In this document: positions 26,446-35,101 of the stretch, piece by piece | Numbering within the stretch: position 1 is the stretch's first letter | Layout: each line of letters starts with the position of its first letter | From: Mariniphaga sp041687255 | GTDB lineage: Bacteria; Bacteroidota; Bacteroidia; Bacteroidales; Prolixibacteraceae | DNA: 64,000 nucleotides | Direction of reading: 5' to 3' | NCBI GenBank assembly: GCA_041687255.1 | Contig: JAWLCL010000003.1 | Location: forward strand, 124,001-188,000 | The notes under the pieces: generated by a model | Seen by the model: the letters and a program-made list of their open reading frames with translations, nothing else | Told to the model about the DNA's origin: nothing | Databases searched by the model: none | Program-made: the position numbers and the translations under genes

Positions 26446-26611
26446 GCATCTTAAGCAAATAAAAGACATTTAGGTATCTTTATTTACCGGTTTTTTTAGA
26501 GAATTAACCGATTTTTAACTCATTTGTTCGGTCTTTAACAATATTTTTATACATAATAATGAAATTCAGAAGTATATAAAATTATAGTAAGCCAAAAAAC
26601 AATTAACTAAA

Positions 26612-27115
26612 ATGAAAACACTTATCATTTATGCCAGTCATCACGGATGTGCTGAAATCATTGCGGAAAAGATGAAAGAAGATCTAGGGAAAGATGTAGT
26701 TCTGGTAAATTTAAAAAAAGAACCTGTCCCATCGGTCGATAAATTTCAGCGTATCATTGTCGGTGGCTCTATCCGGGCTGGCCAGGTTCAAAAACGTTTA
26801 AGGACATTTTGCACCCAAAATCTTGATGAACTTAGAAACAAGGAAATTGGACTGTATATCTGTTACACGAACAAAGGGGAGAATGCAAAAAAGCAACTTA
26901 TGAACGCTTACCCCGAAGAATTGTATAATGCTGCCAAATCAACGGCAGTTTTCAAAAGCGGGTTTGATTATAGAAGGATGAATTTTTTAGAAAAAATGAT
27001 AGCCAGAAATGTTAGAAGGTTAAAGCCCAATACCTACAAAATGGATTATGAGGCGGTTCATAAATTCTCAAGGTGTATGGACCGGGTATTCAATCCTTTT
27101 TTATTTATAGCTTAA
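26612..27115 (+). CDS. Flavodoxin-domain protein (HemG-like)
   Basis: This 167-residue single-domain flavodoxin-like protein begins MKTLIIYASHHGCAEIIAEK, with the FMN phosphate loop at residues 8-13. The segment IIVGGSIRAGQVQKRLRTF and the C-terminal block FLEKMIARNVR are similar to the menaquinone-dependent protoporphyrinogen oxidase HemG, but the match is not decisive and no heme genes are nearby. It may instead be a general flavodoxin-like reductase partner. Its stop is shared as TTAA with the convergent trmN6-type gene. Confidence 0.75.
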   Translation: MKTLIIYASHHGCAEIIAEKMKEDLGKDVVLVNLKKEPVPSVDKFQRIIVGGSIRAGQVQKRLRTFCTQNLDELRNKEIGLYICYTNKGENAKKQLMNAYPEELYNAAKSTAVFKSGFDYRRMNFLEKMIARNVRRLKPNTYKMDYEAVHKFSRCMDRVFNPFLFIA

Positions 27116-27831
27116 AAGTTAAGGTAAAACATTCGTGTAATTGTTTTATACTGGTTTGTAAATCCATAACCATCATCATTATGGATATGAATAACATCTT
27201 TTTCAACCGTTTTGCCGGCAGTTTTACCGAATTCCATAAGAAACCGGTGAGCCTTTTTAAGGCTGTTTGGTTTTACTTCAGTTTCACGCAGCAGGTGTAA
27301 ATGCTCTTTTGCCGCCAGTTCTTTTATAAGATTTTTTGAATCGCCCGGCAGGATAACTGCAAGTCTGCCGTCAGAATTTAAAAGGCGTGCAGCACATCCT
27401 GTTAAATCAGCAGGTGGCAGCATATGGTTGTGTTTGGCCATGGCCAGCATTTCACATTTCGACTTTTGACTGTTGGAAAAGAAGGGAGGATTTGAAACAA
27501 TCAAATCGAAGCACGGGGGGTGCGTTTTAGCGTATTCCTGCAAGGACGAGTTTAATATAGTTATGCGATTGCTCCAGGGAGAGTTTAAAGCATTTTTTAA
27601 AGCTTCTTCAGTTGCATTACTTTCTATTTCAATACCGGTTATCAGGGCTTCCGACCTTTGTGCCATCATTAGGGCTATCAATCCTGTCCCTGTGCCCACA
27701 TCCAGTATTGTTTTTGCTGAAGTCACATTTACCCATGCACCAAGCAACACTCCATCGGTGCCTACTTTCATAGCAGCCTGCTCCTGAATGATTTTAAATT
27801 CTTTAAACTGGAAATAATTATTCCTGCCCAT
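27112..27831 (-). CDS. trmN6: tRNA1(Val) (adenine37-N6)-methyltransferase-like protein
   Basis: This is a class I SAM-dependent methyltransferase with motif I DVGTGTGLIALMMAQ and the adenine N6 catalytic motif NPPF (VSNPPFFSN). The N-terminal FKIIQEQAAMKVGTDGVLLGAW is the signature of the YfiC/TrmN6 group, which modifies adenine 37 next to the anticodon of tRNA-Val. I start at ATG 27831 (239 residues, beginning MGRNNYFQF), one base after the upstream gene's stop; the longer frame adds seven residues inside that gene. It is the last gene of the tatA-lolD operon. Confidence 0.9.
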   Translation of the reverse strand: MGRNNYFQFKEFKIIQEQAAMKVGTDGVLLGAWVNVTSAKTILDVGTGTGLIALMMAQRSEALITGIEIESNATEEALKNALNSPWSNRITILNSSLQEYAKTHPPCFDLIVSNPPFFSNSQKSKCEMLAMAKHNHMLPPADLTGCAARLLNSDGRLAVILPGDSKNLIKELAAKEHLHLLRETEVKPNSLKKAHRFLMEFGKTAGKTVEKDVIHIHNDDGYGFTNQYKTITRMFYLNF

Positions 27832-27832
27832 A

Positions 27833-28597
27833 TTAAAAATGTTCAAAAACACCTAGCCCGAAGAGTGCAAAATCATACTTTACCGGGTCGGTAGGGTCAA
27901 ATTTACGGAGTGTTTGCATTACTTCTTCCACCGCTTTCCAATCGTTTTGTTTTCGATTTAATATTCCCAGTTTGCGGGCAACATTCCCGGTATGCACATC
28001 AAGCGGCAGCATCAATTCCGATGGGGGGATTGATTGCCACAGTCCGAAATCTACTTCTCTTTTGTCATTACGAATCATCCAGCGCAGAAACATGTTAAGT
28101 CTTTTGGCCGATGCTCCGCGTTCTACATTGGCAATATGTTTCCGTGTCCGTTCACCCGGCAACTCAAACACGACTTCGTGTAATGTTGTCAAAGCCGATT
28201 TTACTGTGCCATCCTTTCTGAATCCATTTTGAATTACTTCCTGTAACCCGGACTTTTTCAGGTAAATGTTCTTTAGCGAGCGGGCAAGATAAATGCAGTC
28301 ATCTCCGTTAAATGTGCGGTGAGTGAAAGTTTTCAGTTTCTTATAATCGGATTCCGCAGCCTGGAGAATGAACTCATAAGGACGGAATTCCATGAGGTGC
28401 ATCAGGTGCAGGCCATTTTTTATTATTGAAGTCCTATTGCCCCAGGAGATAAGAGCAGTGAAAAAGGCTGAAATTTCAATATCTTCTTTTTGTGAAAAAT
28501 GCCGTGGGATCTGAATGGGATCGGTCTCTATAAACTGTGGATGATTGTAGGTATCTGTTTTTTCTTCGAGAAAATCTTTAATTTCTGACAACTTCAT
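27833..28597 (-). CDS. TIGR02757 family protein
   Basis: This 254-residue protein, starting MKLSEIKDFLEEKTDTYNHP, belongs to the TIGR02757/DUF2400 family, which is frequent in Bacteroidetes and has a helix-rich fold of unknown function. Family marks are FSQKEDIEISAFFTALISWG and PLDVHTGNVARKLG near the C-terminus; the latter resembles the helix-hairpin-helix part of DNA glycosylases. I prefer ATG 28597 over 28633 because it gives the usual family N-terminus and less overlap with lolD. Co-transcribed with its neighbours. Confidence 0.85.
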   Translation of the reverse strand: MKLSEIKDFLEEKTDTYNHPQFIETDPIQIPRHFSQKEDIEISAFFTALISWGNRTSIIKNGLHLMHLMEFRPYEFILQAAESDYKKLKTFTHRTFNGDDCIYLARSLKNIYLKKSGLQEVIQNGFRKDGTVKSALTTLHEVVFELPGERTRKHIANVERGASAKRLNMFLRWMIRNDKREVDFGLWQSIPPSELMLPLDVHTGNVARKLGILNRKQNDWKAVEEVMQTLRKFDPTDPVKYDFALFGLGVFEHF

Positions 28598-29267
28598 CCT
28601 GCCGTTGGTTAGAGCCTTCATCAATAATTCCATCCTTTATATTGATAATTTTATCCGATCTGTCTGCAAAATGATCATCGTGGGTAACAATAACAAATGT
28701 CTGCCCAAAATCATCGCGCAGCTGGAAAAGTAAATCATGAAGTTCATCACGGTTTGCTGAATCGAGGTTACCTGAGGGTTCATCTGCCAATACCACCGAA
28801 GGTTTATTAATCAGGGCACGGGCCACAGCCACCCGCTGTTTTTCTCCGCCCGAAAGTTCACCAGGCTTATGATGGATGCGTTCTTTTAATCCCAGGTACT
28901 CAAGCAGCCTCAGAGCTTCTTTTTCTGCTTCTTTCTTTGTACGGCGGGCTATAAATGCCGGTATCTCTACATTTTCCAGGGCTGTAAATTCAGGAAGCAG
29001 ATGATGGAACTGAAACACAAAACCAATTTCACGGTTCCTGAACATCGCCAGTTCCTTTTCCGACAGCGAAGAAATATTTTTTTCGTTATAAAATAATTCC
29101 CCCTCATCGGGCTTACTTAGAGTCCCAATGATTTGCAACAGTGTAGTTTTTCCTGCTCCACTTGCTCCAACAATGGAGTATATTTTCCCACGGGGGATTT
29201 CAATATCAATTCCTTTTAATACCTGCAGTTGGCCAAACGACTTCTTTATGTTCGTTGTTTTAATCAA
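28578..29267 (-). CDS. ABC transporter ATPase, LolD-like
   Basis: This is a 229-residue ABC ATPase with Walker A GASGAGKT (34-41), signature LSGGEKQRVAVARAL, Walker B VVLADEPSGNLDS, and the FQFHHLLPEFTALENV segment of the MacB/LolD/FtsE type. LolD proteins drive release of lipoproteins from the inner membrane with LolC/E; no permease gene is next to it, so the partner must be encoded elsewhere. It overlaps tatA by 4 bases and the TIGR02757 gene by 20. Confidence 0.88.
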   Translation of the reverse strand: MIKTTNIKKSFGQLQVLKGIDIEIPRGKIYSIVGASGAGKTTLLQIIGTLSKPDEGELFYNEKNISSLSEKELAMFRNREIGFVFQFHHLLPEFTALENVEIPAFIARRTKKEAEKEALRLLEYLGLKERIHHKPGELSGGEKQRVAVARALINKPSVVLADEPSGNLDSANRDELHDLLFQLRDDFGQTFVIVTHDDHFADRSDKIINIKDGIIDEGSNQRQDEVVRN

Positions 29268-29656
29268 TTTGCTGGTGTATTATCTTCCGGTGGATTGGTA
29301 TTTTCCTTTTTTGCCGGTTCTGATTTCTTTTCTTCCAGGGAAGTCGCTTCGTTAATGTTCTGCCTTATTTGAGTCGTTTCCTTTTCAACGGTTGAAGAAA
29401 CATTGTCCAAATCGTGTTTTATTTTGGTTGTTTCCCTGTTTACCGTCGATTTCATCTCATTAATGTCTCTCTTTATATCGGAAGTGTGTTCATTCAATTC
29501 CCGCTGAATTTCATTGGTGGCCTTTTTAAATTCCCGCATTCCTTTTCCTAATGTTTTGGCAATATCGGGAATGGCTTTCGATCCAAAGAAAAGCAGCGCC
29601 AGCATCATTACCAGTACAAGTTCCCCTCCGCTTATGAATACTAAATGGTTGATCAT
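29264..29656 (-). CDS. tatA: Twin-arginine translocase TatA/E subunit with repeat tail
   Basis: The protein has 130 residues. An N-terminal hydrophobic helix (about 5-24), FFGSKAIPDIAKTLGKGMREFKKA, with the FG hinge and amphipathic helix, is diagnostic of TatA. These subunits form the pore of the Tat system together with TatC (13112). After residue 50 the protein continues with three 18-residue repeats (52-69, 70-87, 88-105) predicted as coiled coil, then a charged proline-rich tail. It is the first gene of the operon, with a -7 element at 29678-29685. Confidence 0.92.
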   Translation of the reverse strand: MINHLVFISGGELVLVMMLALLFFGSKAIPDIAKTLGKGMREFKKATNEIQRELNEHTSDIKRDINEMKSTVNRETTKIKHDLDNVSSTVEKETTQIRQNINEATSLEEKKSEPAKKENTNPPEDNTPAN

Positions 29657-29677
29657 TGCTTTTTAAAAATTAGTTCA

Positions 29678-29685
29678 CAAATATA
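29678..29685 (-). promoter_or_regulatory. Probable -7 element of the tatA-lolD operon
   Basis: The minus strand reads TATATTTG, an exact TAnnTTTG match 22 bases before the tatA ATG; the start of transcription is expected near 29671. Confidence 0.5.
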
Positions 29686-29721
29686 CAAATTGGTGCAATC
29701 AATTCTGCAGGATATTTTAAT

Positions 29722-29756
29722 AAAAAAACAGAAGCCCCGCATTAGCAAGGCTTCTG
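29722..29756 (-). terminator. Intrinsic terminator after secDF
   Basis: An 8-bp stem CAGAAGCC/GGCTTCTG (29729-29736 and 29749-29756) has an A-run on its left that forms a U-tract on the minus strand. It lies about 40 bases past the secDF stop. Confidence 0.75.
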
Positions 29757-29794
29757 ATGTATTCTTTTAAATTTTTTAACAAATTCAGTGTTTG

Positions 29795-32700
29795 CTAGCT
29801 CTTATTTTTAGATACTGCCTTTGCCAGTTTTTTCTGGAAATCGTAGGCAATAGGTGTAGCTACAAAAATTGAAGAGTAGGTTCCTACCACAACACCTACA
29901 AGCAAAGCAAAGATAAACCCGCGAATGGTTGCCCCGCCAAACATGAAGATTGCCAGCAACACAACAAATGTTGACAGCGATGTACTAAATGTACGGCGAA
30001 GTGTGCTGTTTACTGCCTCATCTACATTCTGTTCCCGTTTACGTTTGGGATGAATTTTCAGGTATTCACGTATGCGGTCAAAAACGACCACAGTATCGTT
30101 AATTGAATAACCAATTACCGTCAGAATGGCTGCAATGAATGCCTGATCGATTTCAAGCGAGAACGGCAAAATATTGTACAACAGAGAGAAGATTCCAAGC
30201 ACAATGAGGGCATCGTGCGCAATGGCTGCCACTGCACCCAAACCATACTGCCAATTGGTAAACCTTAATAAAATGTATAGGAATATTATAATTAGCGCAA
30301 AACCGATTGCAATGACCGAATCTTTCCGGATATCATCAGAAATTGTAGGTCCTACTTTTTGAGAACTCAGCTGGTAATCGGTAGTAAACTCTTCGAGTGA
30401 CACATCTGCATCGAGCATATTGGCATCTTTCAAGCCTTGCATTAGCAACTGTTCTACTTCGGTGTCAACATTCTCGCTGTCGTCCTCAATTTTGTAAGTA
30501 GTAGTAATCCGAATCTGGTTATTGCCTCCAAAAGTCTTAACCTCCGGCATTTCTCCAAAAGATGCAGTTAAGGCTGATTGTACATCTGCAACCTCTACAT
30601 CCTGAGCCAACCGAACTACATATGTGCGGCCACCTCTGAAGTCAATTCCATAGTTTAACCCGCGAACAACCAGTGAACCTATTGACAGAACAATCAATGC
30701 TCCGGATACAAAATAGGCTATTTTCCTTTTTTCCAGGAATTTGATGGATGTATGTTGCAGCCAGTCTTTTGTAAATTTAGTCGTAAACAGGATGTTTTTA
30801 GTGCGTTTTAACTTCCATTCAAAAATCAGGCGTGTGATAAATATTGCACTGAATAAAGAAGTTAAAATACCAATTATCAATGTTGTTGCAAAACCTTTAA
30901 TAGGTCCTGAACCAAATACATACAGTACGATACCTGTAAGCAATGTGGTTACCTGTCCATCGATAATGGCTGAATATGCATTTTTATAACCATCGGAAAT
31001 GGCAAGTTTAATTCCTTTTCCAGCCCGTATTTCTTCCTGCACCCTTTCGTATATAAGCACGTTTGCATCAACCGACATACCGATTGTAAGCACTATACCT
31101 GCAATACCGGGAAGAGTAAGGGTAGCTCCCAGCGATGCAAGAATGCCTAAAATGAAGAACATGTTCACGATAAGTGCCACGTTGGCTGAAAGACCGGCAT
31201 TGCGGCTGTAGAAGAAGAACATGTATACCAGGACAAGTGCAAAGGCAATGATGAATGAAATAAAACCGCTGTTGATGGCTTCCTGGCCCAATGAAGGCCC
31301 TACCACTTCTTCCTGGATGATATGTGCCGGAGCAGGCATTTTCCCCGATTTCAGGATGTTGGCAAGGTCTTTTGCCTCTTCAATGCTTTCCAGCCCGGTG
31401 ATGCTTGAACGTCCTCCTGAAATTTCATTCTGAACGGTAGGGAAGGAGCGAACGTAATCATCGAGAACAATGGCGATTGATTTACCAATATTCTCCTTGG
31501 TGAGCCTTTGCCATGTTTTCGCACCTTCGCTGTTCATGGTCATCGATACCTCAGGATTTGCGCCCATCTGGTCGAAATCCTGCCGTGCATCAGTGATAAC
31601 ATCTCCGTCGAGAGGAGCACGACCATCTCTGGTGCCTGCTTTAAGGGCAATCAAGCGGAAGAAATTTCCTGCTTCATCAATTGAATTGGCAGTCCAGCGG
31701 AATTTTATATCACGAGGGAATATACTTCTGATTTGCTCTCTGTTCAGGTATTCATTTACCCTGGCAGTGTCTCTTGAATGGGCAATTCCGATAACAGGTC
31801 CCTGAAACAGTTGTCCTGACTGGTCAGTGCTTGGATTTAAAACTGCAAAAAGTGGATACTCCTTACGGAAATCAGCAAGGTCATCCATACCGGCTGCAGT
31901 GGTATCATCTGCAGCGCCGGCTTCCAGTTCTGACAGCAGTGAGCTTACCTCTTCGGCCGATTCATCAACATCTGTCGTATCAGTATCCTGGTTTTCATTG
32001 CCGGTTGTCTGATCCGGTGTATCCTGGGCTGTGTTTTCTCCATTGGCCATTTGCATCTCCCTCAATCGCTCATTTGCCTGCAGCAGGAAGGGATATACTT
32101 CCTGGTTTTCATAGGTTTCCCAAAACTCAAGCATTGCTGTTCCCTGCAGTAAGGTACGTACCCTGCTCTGGTCCTTAACACCGGGCAGTTCAACAAGTAT
32201 ACGTCCTTTTGTCTGCAATTGCTGGATGTTGGGCTGTGCTACACCAAACCGGTCGATACGTGTACGAATGATGTTAAATGCATTGTCGATGGCAGCATTT
32301 GTTTCCGTTCTTATTACATCGAGAACTTCCGAATTGGTTGAATTGATGTTTATACGATCGCGTAAATCAAGCGTCAGGAATATGGATGCCAGCCGGGCAT
32401 TGGGATCAATTTCTTCAAATGCCTGTCCGAACAGGGTAACGAAATCTTCCTGGCTTCCCTTTTGCATTTCTCTGGCCCTTGCCAAAGCAGCTGTGAACGT
32501 GGAGTCATTGTTATAATTCGATAAAGCCCGAATTAATTCTTCCACCTGAATTTCAAGGGTAACGTTCATCCCTCCTTTGAGGTCGAGACCCAGGTTGATT
32601 TCCTGTTCCCTTACCTCTTTGTACGTAAATTCTTTCAGTCCCAGAAAGTTGTAAACAACTTCACCTGAGATGGAATCAAGATAGTTAAATTCTTTGGTGG

Positions 32701-32827
32701 GATCGCCCTGGGCATATTCCTCTGCCCTGTTTTCTACCCGTTGTGACACGAATGTAAAAGAAAGCTGATACAAACAGACAGCAGCAAGCAGAATGGCGAA
32801 TGTTAAAATTGCACCTTTGTTTTGCAT
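29795..32827 (-). CDS. secDF: Fused protein translocase subunit SecDF
   Basis: This 1010-residue fusion of SecD and SecF uses the proton gradient to help the Sec translocon release exported proteins. The first helix (about 7-25) is followed by a large periplasmic domain with LGLDLKGGMNVTLEI (79-93) and the RIDRFGVAQPNIQQL block. Then comes a six-helix SecD part (GMSVDANVLIYERV) and a second six-helix SecF part (IGYSINDTVVVFDRIRE). An acidic, Asp/Thr/Glu-rich insertion occupies about residues 261-320. The fusion is common in Bacteroidetes. It is monocistronic, ending at the terminator 29722-29756. Confidence 0.96.
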   Translation of the reverse strand: MQNKGAILTFAILLAAVCLYQLSFTFVSQRVENRAEEYAQGDPTKEFNYLDSISGEVVYNFLGLKEFTYKEVREQEINLGLDLKGGMNVTLEIQVEELIRALSNYNNDSTFTAALARAREMQKGSQEDFVTLFGQAFEEIDPNARLASIFLTLDLRDRININSTNSEVLDVIRTETNAAIDNAFNIIRTRIDRFGVAQPNIQQLQTKGRILVELPGVKDQSRVRTLLQGTAMLEFWETYENQEVYPFLLQANERLREMQMANGENTAQDTPDQTTGNENQDTDTTDVDESAEEVSSLLSELEAGAADDTTAAGMDDLADFRKEYPLFAVLNPSTDQSGQLFQGPVIGIAHSRDTARVNEYLNREQIRSIFPRDIKFRWTANSIDEAGNFFRLIALKAGTRDGRAPLDGDVITDARQDFDQMGANPEVSMTMNSEGAKTWQRLTKENIGKSIAIVLDDYVRSFPTVQNEISGGRSSITGLESIEEAKDLANILKSGKMPAPAHIIQEEVVGPSLGQEAINSGFISFIIAFALVLVYMFFFYSRNAGLSANVALIVNMFFILGILASLGATLTLPGIAGIVLTIGMSVDANVLIYERVQEEIRAGKGIKLAISDGYKNAYSAIIDGQVTTLLTGIVLYVFGSGPIKGFATTLIIGILTSLFSAIFITRLIFEWKLKRTKNILFTTKFTKDWLQHTSIKFLEKRKIAYFVSGALIVLSIGSLVVRGLNYGIDFRGGRTYVVRLAQDVEVADVQSALTASFGEMPEVKTFGGNNQIRITTTYKIEDDSENVDTEVEQLLMQGLKDANMLDADVSLEEFTTDYQLSSQKVGPTISDDIRKDSVIAIGFALIIIFLYILLRFTNWQYGLGAVAAIAHDALIVLGIFSLLYNILPFSLEIDQAFIAAILTVIGYSINDTVVVFDRIREYLKIHPKRKREQNVDEAVNSTLRRTFSTSLSTFVVLLAIFMFGGATIRGFIFALLVGVVVGTYSSIFVATPIAYDFQKKLAKAVSKNKS

Positions 32828-32933
32828 GTGATTATTTTTTTAAAAAAATAGATATTTGAATTTTATTAAATGAAATCGAAAAGCACCGGAACGAAAGAAT
32901 CGCTCCTTTCTTCCTGTTATTTAGAAATAATGA

Positions 32934-33341
32934 TTAGGAATCCTGTGGCTTGTCATCGGGGTTGGTAAAGTAATGATGCCTGAAAAGAAGGTTATGACAG
33001 GTTAGATGCATTGGTTTACGCGGAACTTTCTTTTCAGCTTTATATGCCAGATGATCCCGGAGTTGATGGCATTTCTGAACATACTTATCGTGTGCCTGTT
33101 CAAAAAGCTTCCTGACTGATGATTTCTGTACCGGCGATTTGATGCTCAGATTACTGGTTTGCGAAAACAGGTAAACTACACTCTGTTCCTTTTCAGCCTG
33201 TTCGCTGCTTGCCTGCAACTCTGTCAATGAGCCGGGATGAAGTTCAAAATAATAATCAACAAGTTTGGCAACCCCGGCCAGCGCTGTGAACAGCACCAGT
33301 TGAAGCACTAACTTTCTTGTTATTTGTATTTTAAATTTCAT
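32934..33341 (-). CDS. Hypothetical membrane-anchored protein
   Basis: This protein has about 135 residues and begins MKFKIQITRKLVLQLVLFTALAGVA (positions 1-25 hold one hydrophobic helix, which may be a signal anchor). A soluble part rich in His, Lys and Gln follows, with cysteines in HLTCHNLLFRHHYF. I do not recognise a family. I take ATG 33341, which gives a helix near the N-terminus; an in-frame start at 33365 is possible. It stands alone between secDF and the retropepsin-like gene. Confidence 0.55.
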   Translation of the reverse strand: MKFKIQITRKLVLQLVLFTALAGVAKLVDYYFELHPGSLTELQASSEQAEKEQSVVYLFSQTSNLSIKSPVQKSSVRKLFEQAHDKYVQKCHQLRDHLAYKAEKKVPRKPMHLTCHNLLFRHHYFTNPDDKPQDS

Positions 33342-33484
33342 TCTTTTTAAAATAAAGCGGGGCAAATATACCTAAATAGTTCAGGTTTCCAATGGTATAA
33401 ACCCTGAAAATTTGAATAATAAAGTAGTTGCTTTTTTTTTATGACAATGATTAAAAGTCTGCCTGCATGGATGTAATCAGACTA

Positions 33485-33916
33485 TTATTTTTTTGCTTCC
33501 AGTATCAGCAATTTCTTTTTGTAGTCAATCACTGCTTTATGCAGTAACAAAAAATCGCCGCCCAGTAATCCGCATATATGCATTCCGGCCGCCTGTGAAT
33601 AGTAGCGGTTAATGTGTGATAAATCGATTAAAGCCACCCGGAGGTTTTCGAAGGTAAATTTCCCCAATGAAAACGTATTTAGCCGTCCGATTGCAGTTTT
33701 GACTGTTTTATCTCCAATGCCTGCAGTGTGCACCTGACCGGATTCTTCCCCTTCAAGCTGGAAAAGTTTCTCCAGGTTCAAATCGAAAACTGTCCGGGAT
33801 GCACCGGTATCAATTATCCAGTTACCGGTTTTACCTTCTTTGAATTCCGAGGTGACTACCAGGTGCAAATTATCATCCTCCAGTTCAATCAGCTGTAATT
33901 CTACTCTTGTCTTCAT
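33485..33916 (-). CDS. Retropepsin-like aspartic protease family protein
   Basis: This 143-residue single-lobe protein carries the aspartic-protease motif IIDTGASRTVFD (about 33-44) and the second hydrophobic-glycine motif GLLGGDFL (about 117-124). Family members (clan AA) need to dimerise to form a full active site. No signal peptide or membrane helix is seen, so it is likely cytosolic. Substrate and role are unknown. It lies on the same strand as mdh, separated by a terminator, so it probably has its own transcript. Confidence 0.78.
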   Translation of the reverse strand: MKTRVELQLIELEDDNLHLVVTSEFKEGKTGNWIIDTGASRTVFDLNLEKLFQLEGEESGQVHTAGIGDKTVKTAIGRLNTFSLGKFTFENLRVALIDLSHINRYYSQAAGMHICGLLGGDFLLLHKAVIDYKKKLLILEAKK

Positions 33917-33930
33917 TCATCAAATAAAAT

Positions 33931-33964
33931 GAAAAAACGGCTGATTTTTTGAAATCAGCCGTTT
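33931..33964 (-). terminator. Intrinsic terminator after mdh
   Basis: A 13-bp stem (33935-33947 with 33952-33964) is closed by a four-base loop and followed on the minus strand by six T. It sits 60 bases beyond the mdh stop and just before the retropepsin-like gene. Confidence 0.85.
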
Positions 33965-34023
33965 GAATTATCAGTAATTATTTTGAATTCTTTATTTCCC
34001 TGAAATTACTTTTAGCGAACGTA

Positions 34024-34959
34024 TTACAGGATGTTCATTCCGTCAAGCACATCCATCACACTCTTAACGGCGCCGGCCGAATTGTGCAACAGTTGTTTTT
34101 CTTCATCATTCAATGCTACTTCAATGATTTGTTCTACTCCATTTTTGCCAAGCTTAACAGGTGTGCCTACAAACATGTCGTTTATTCCGTATTCGCCTTC
34201 AAGTTTAACACAACATGGGAAAATTCTTTTTTGATCCATAACAATGGCTTCAACCATTTGAGCAGCGGCCGAGCCTGGTGCATACCATGCTGAAGTTCCC
34301 ATCAGGTTAACCAGCTCGCCTCCTCCTTTTTTGGTGCGGTCAACAATGGCGTTCAGAGTTTCTTCATCAATCATTTCGGTAACCGGAATTCCCGAAACAG
34401 TCGTGTAACGTGGAAGTGGTACCATAGTATCGCCATGACCACCCATCAGCAAAGCCTGGATGTCGAGCGGAGAAACATCAAGCGCTTCGGCAAGAAAGGC
34501 CCGGTAGCGTGCAGTATCAAGTATGCCTGCCATCCCCATTATCTGAGTCTTTGGTTTCTTGGCAGTTACATATGCAGCATAAGTCATTACATCCAGCGGG
34601 TTGGACACAATGATGATTTTGGCCTTTGGCGAATATTTGATTACATTCTCAGTAACACTTTTAACGATGCCGGCATTGATTGAAATAAGGTCGTCGCGGC
34701 TCATTCCAGGTTTACGGGGAACCCCTGATGTGATTACTACTACTTCCGAGTCAGCAGTTTTTGAATAATCGTTGGTTGACCCGGTCAACCGTGTGTTGTA
34801 ATAATTTACCGGAGCGGTTTGCCATAAATCCAGGGCTTTACCTTCAGAAATACCTTCTTTGATATCAACCAAAACCACTTCCTTGACAATGTTCTTTTGG
34901 GCAACAATCTGTGCGCAGGTTGCTCCAACATTTCCGGCTCCAACTACTGTTACTTTCAT
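34024..34959 (-). CDS. mdh: Malate dehydrogenase
   Basis: This 311-residue NAD-dependent enzyme interconverts malate and oxaloacetate in the TCA cycle. The Rossmann loop is GAGNVGATCA (7-16), the substrate loop is PRKPGMSRDDL, with Arg82 and Arg88, and the catalytic pair is His175 in GGHGDTMV with Asp148. Arg82 in place of the lactate-dehydrogenase glutamine marks a malate enzyme, and the length fits the LDH-like MDH class of bacteria. It is monocistronic, with a -7 element at 35024-35031 and a terminator at 33931-33964. Confidence 0.96.
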   Translation of the reverse strand: MKVTVVGAGNVGATCAQIVAQKNIVKEVVLVDIKEGISEGKALDLWQTAPVNYYNTRLTGSTNDYSKTADSEVVVITSGVPRKPGMSRDDLISINAGIVKSVTENVIKYSPKAKIIIVSNPLDVMTYAAYVTAKKPKTQIMGMAGILDTARYRAFLAEALDVSPLDIQALLMGGHGDTMVPLPRYTTVSGIPVTEMIDEETLNAIVDRTKKGGGELVNLMGTSAWYAPGSAAAQMVEAIVMDQKRIFPCCVKLEGEYGINDMFVGTPVKLGKNGVEQIIEVALNDEEKQLLHNSAGAVKSVMDVLDGMNIL

Positions 34960-35023
34960 TTTGAATATGAATTTGTTACAAATTATTAACTGTTAAAATA
35001 TACACTAATTTTTTTTAGAATCG

Positions 35024-35031
35024 CAAAGTTA
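35024..35031 (-). promoter_or_regulatory. Probable -7 element of mdh
   Basis: The minus strand reads TAACTTTG, an exact TAnnTTTG match predicting a leader of about 58 bases for mdh. Confidence 0.5.
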
Positions 35032-35101
35032 ATTTAATTAATCATTGTTTAAAAATTAAAATGCTGTGTAGAACCTGTTTAACGGTTTGGTAATACTACT
35101 A

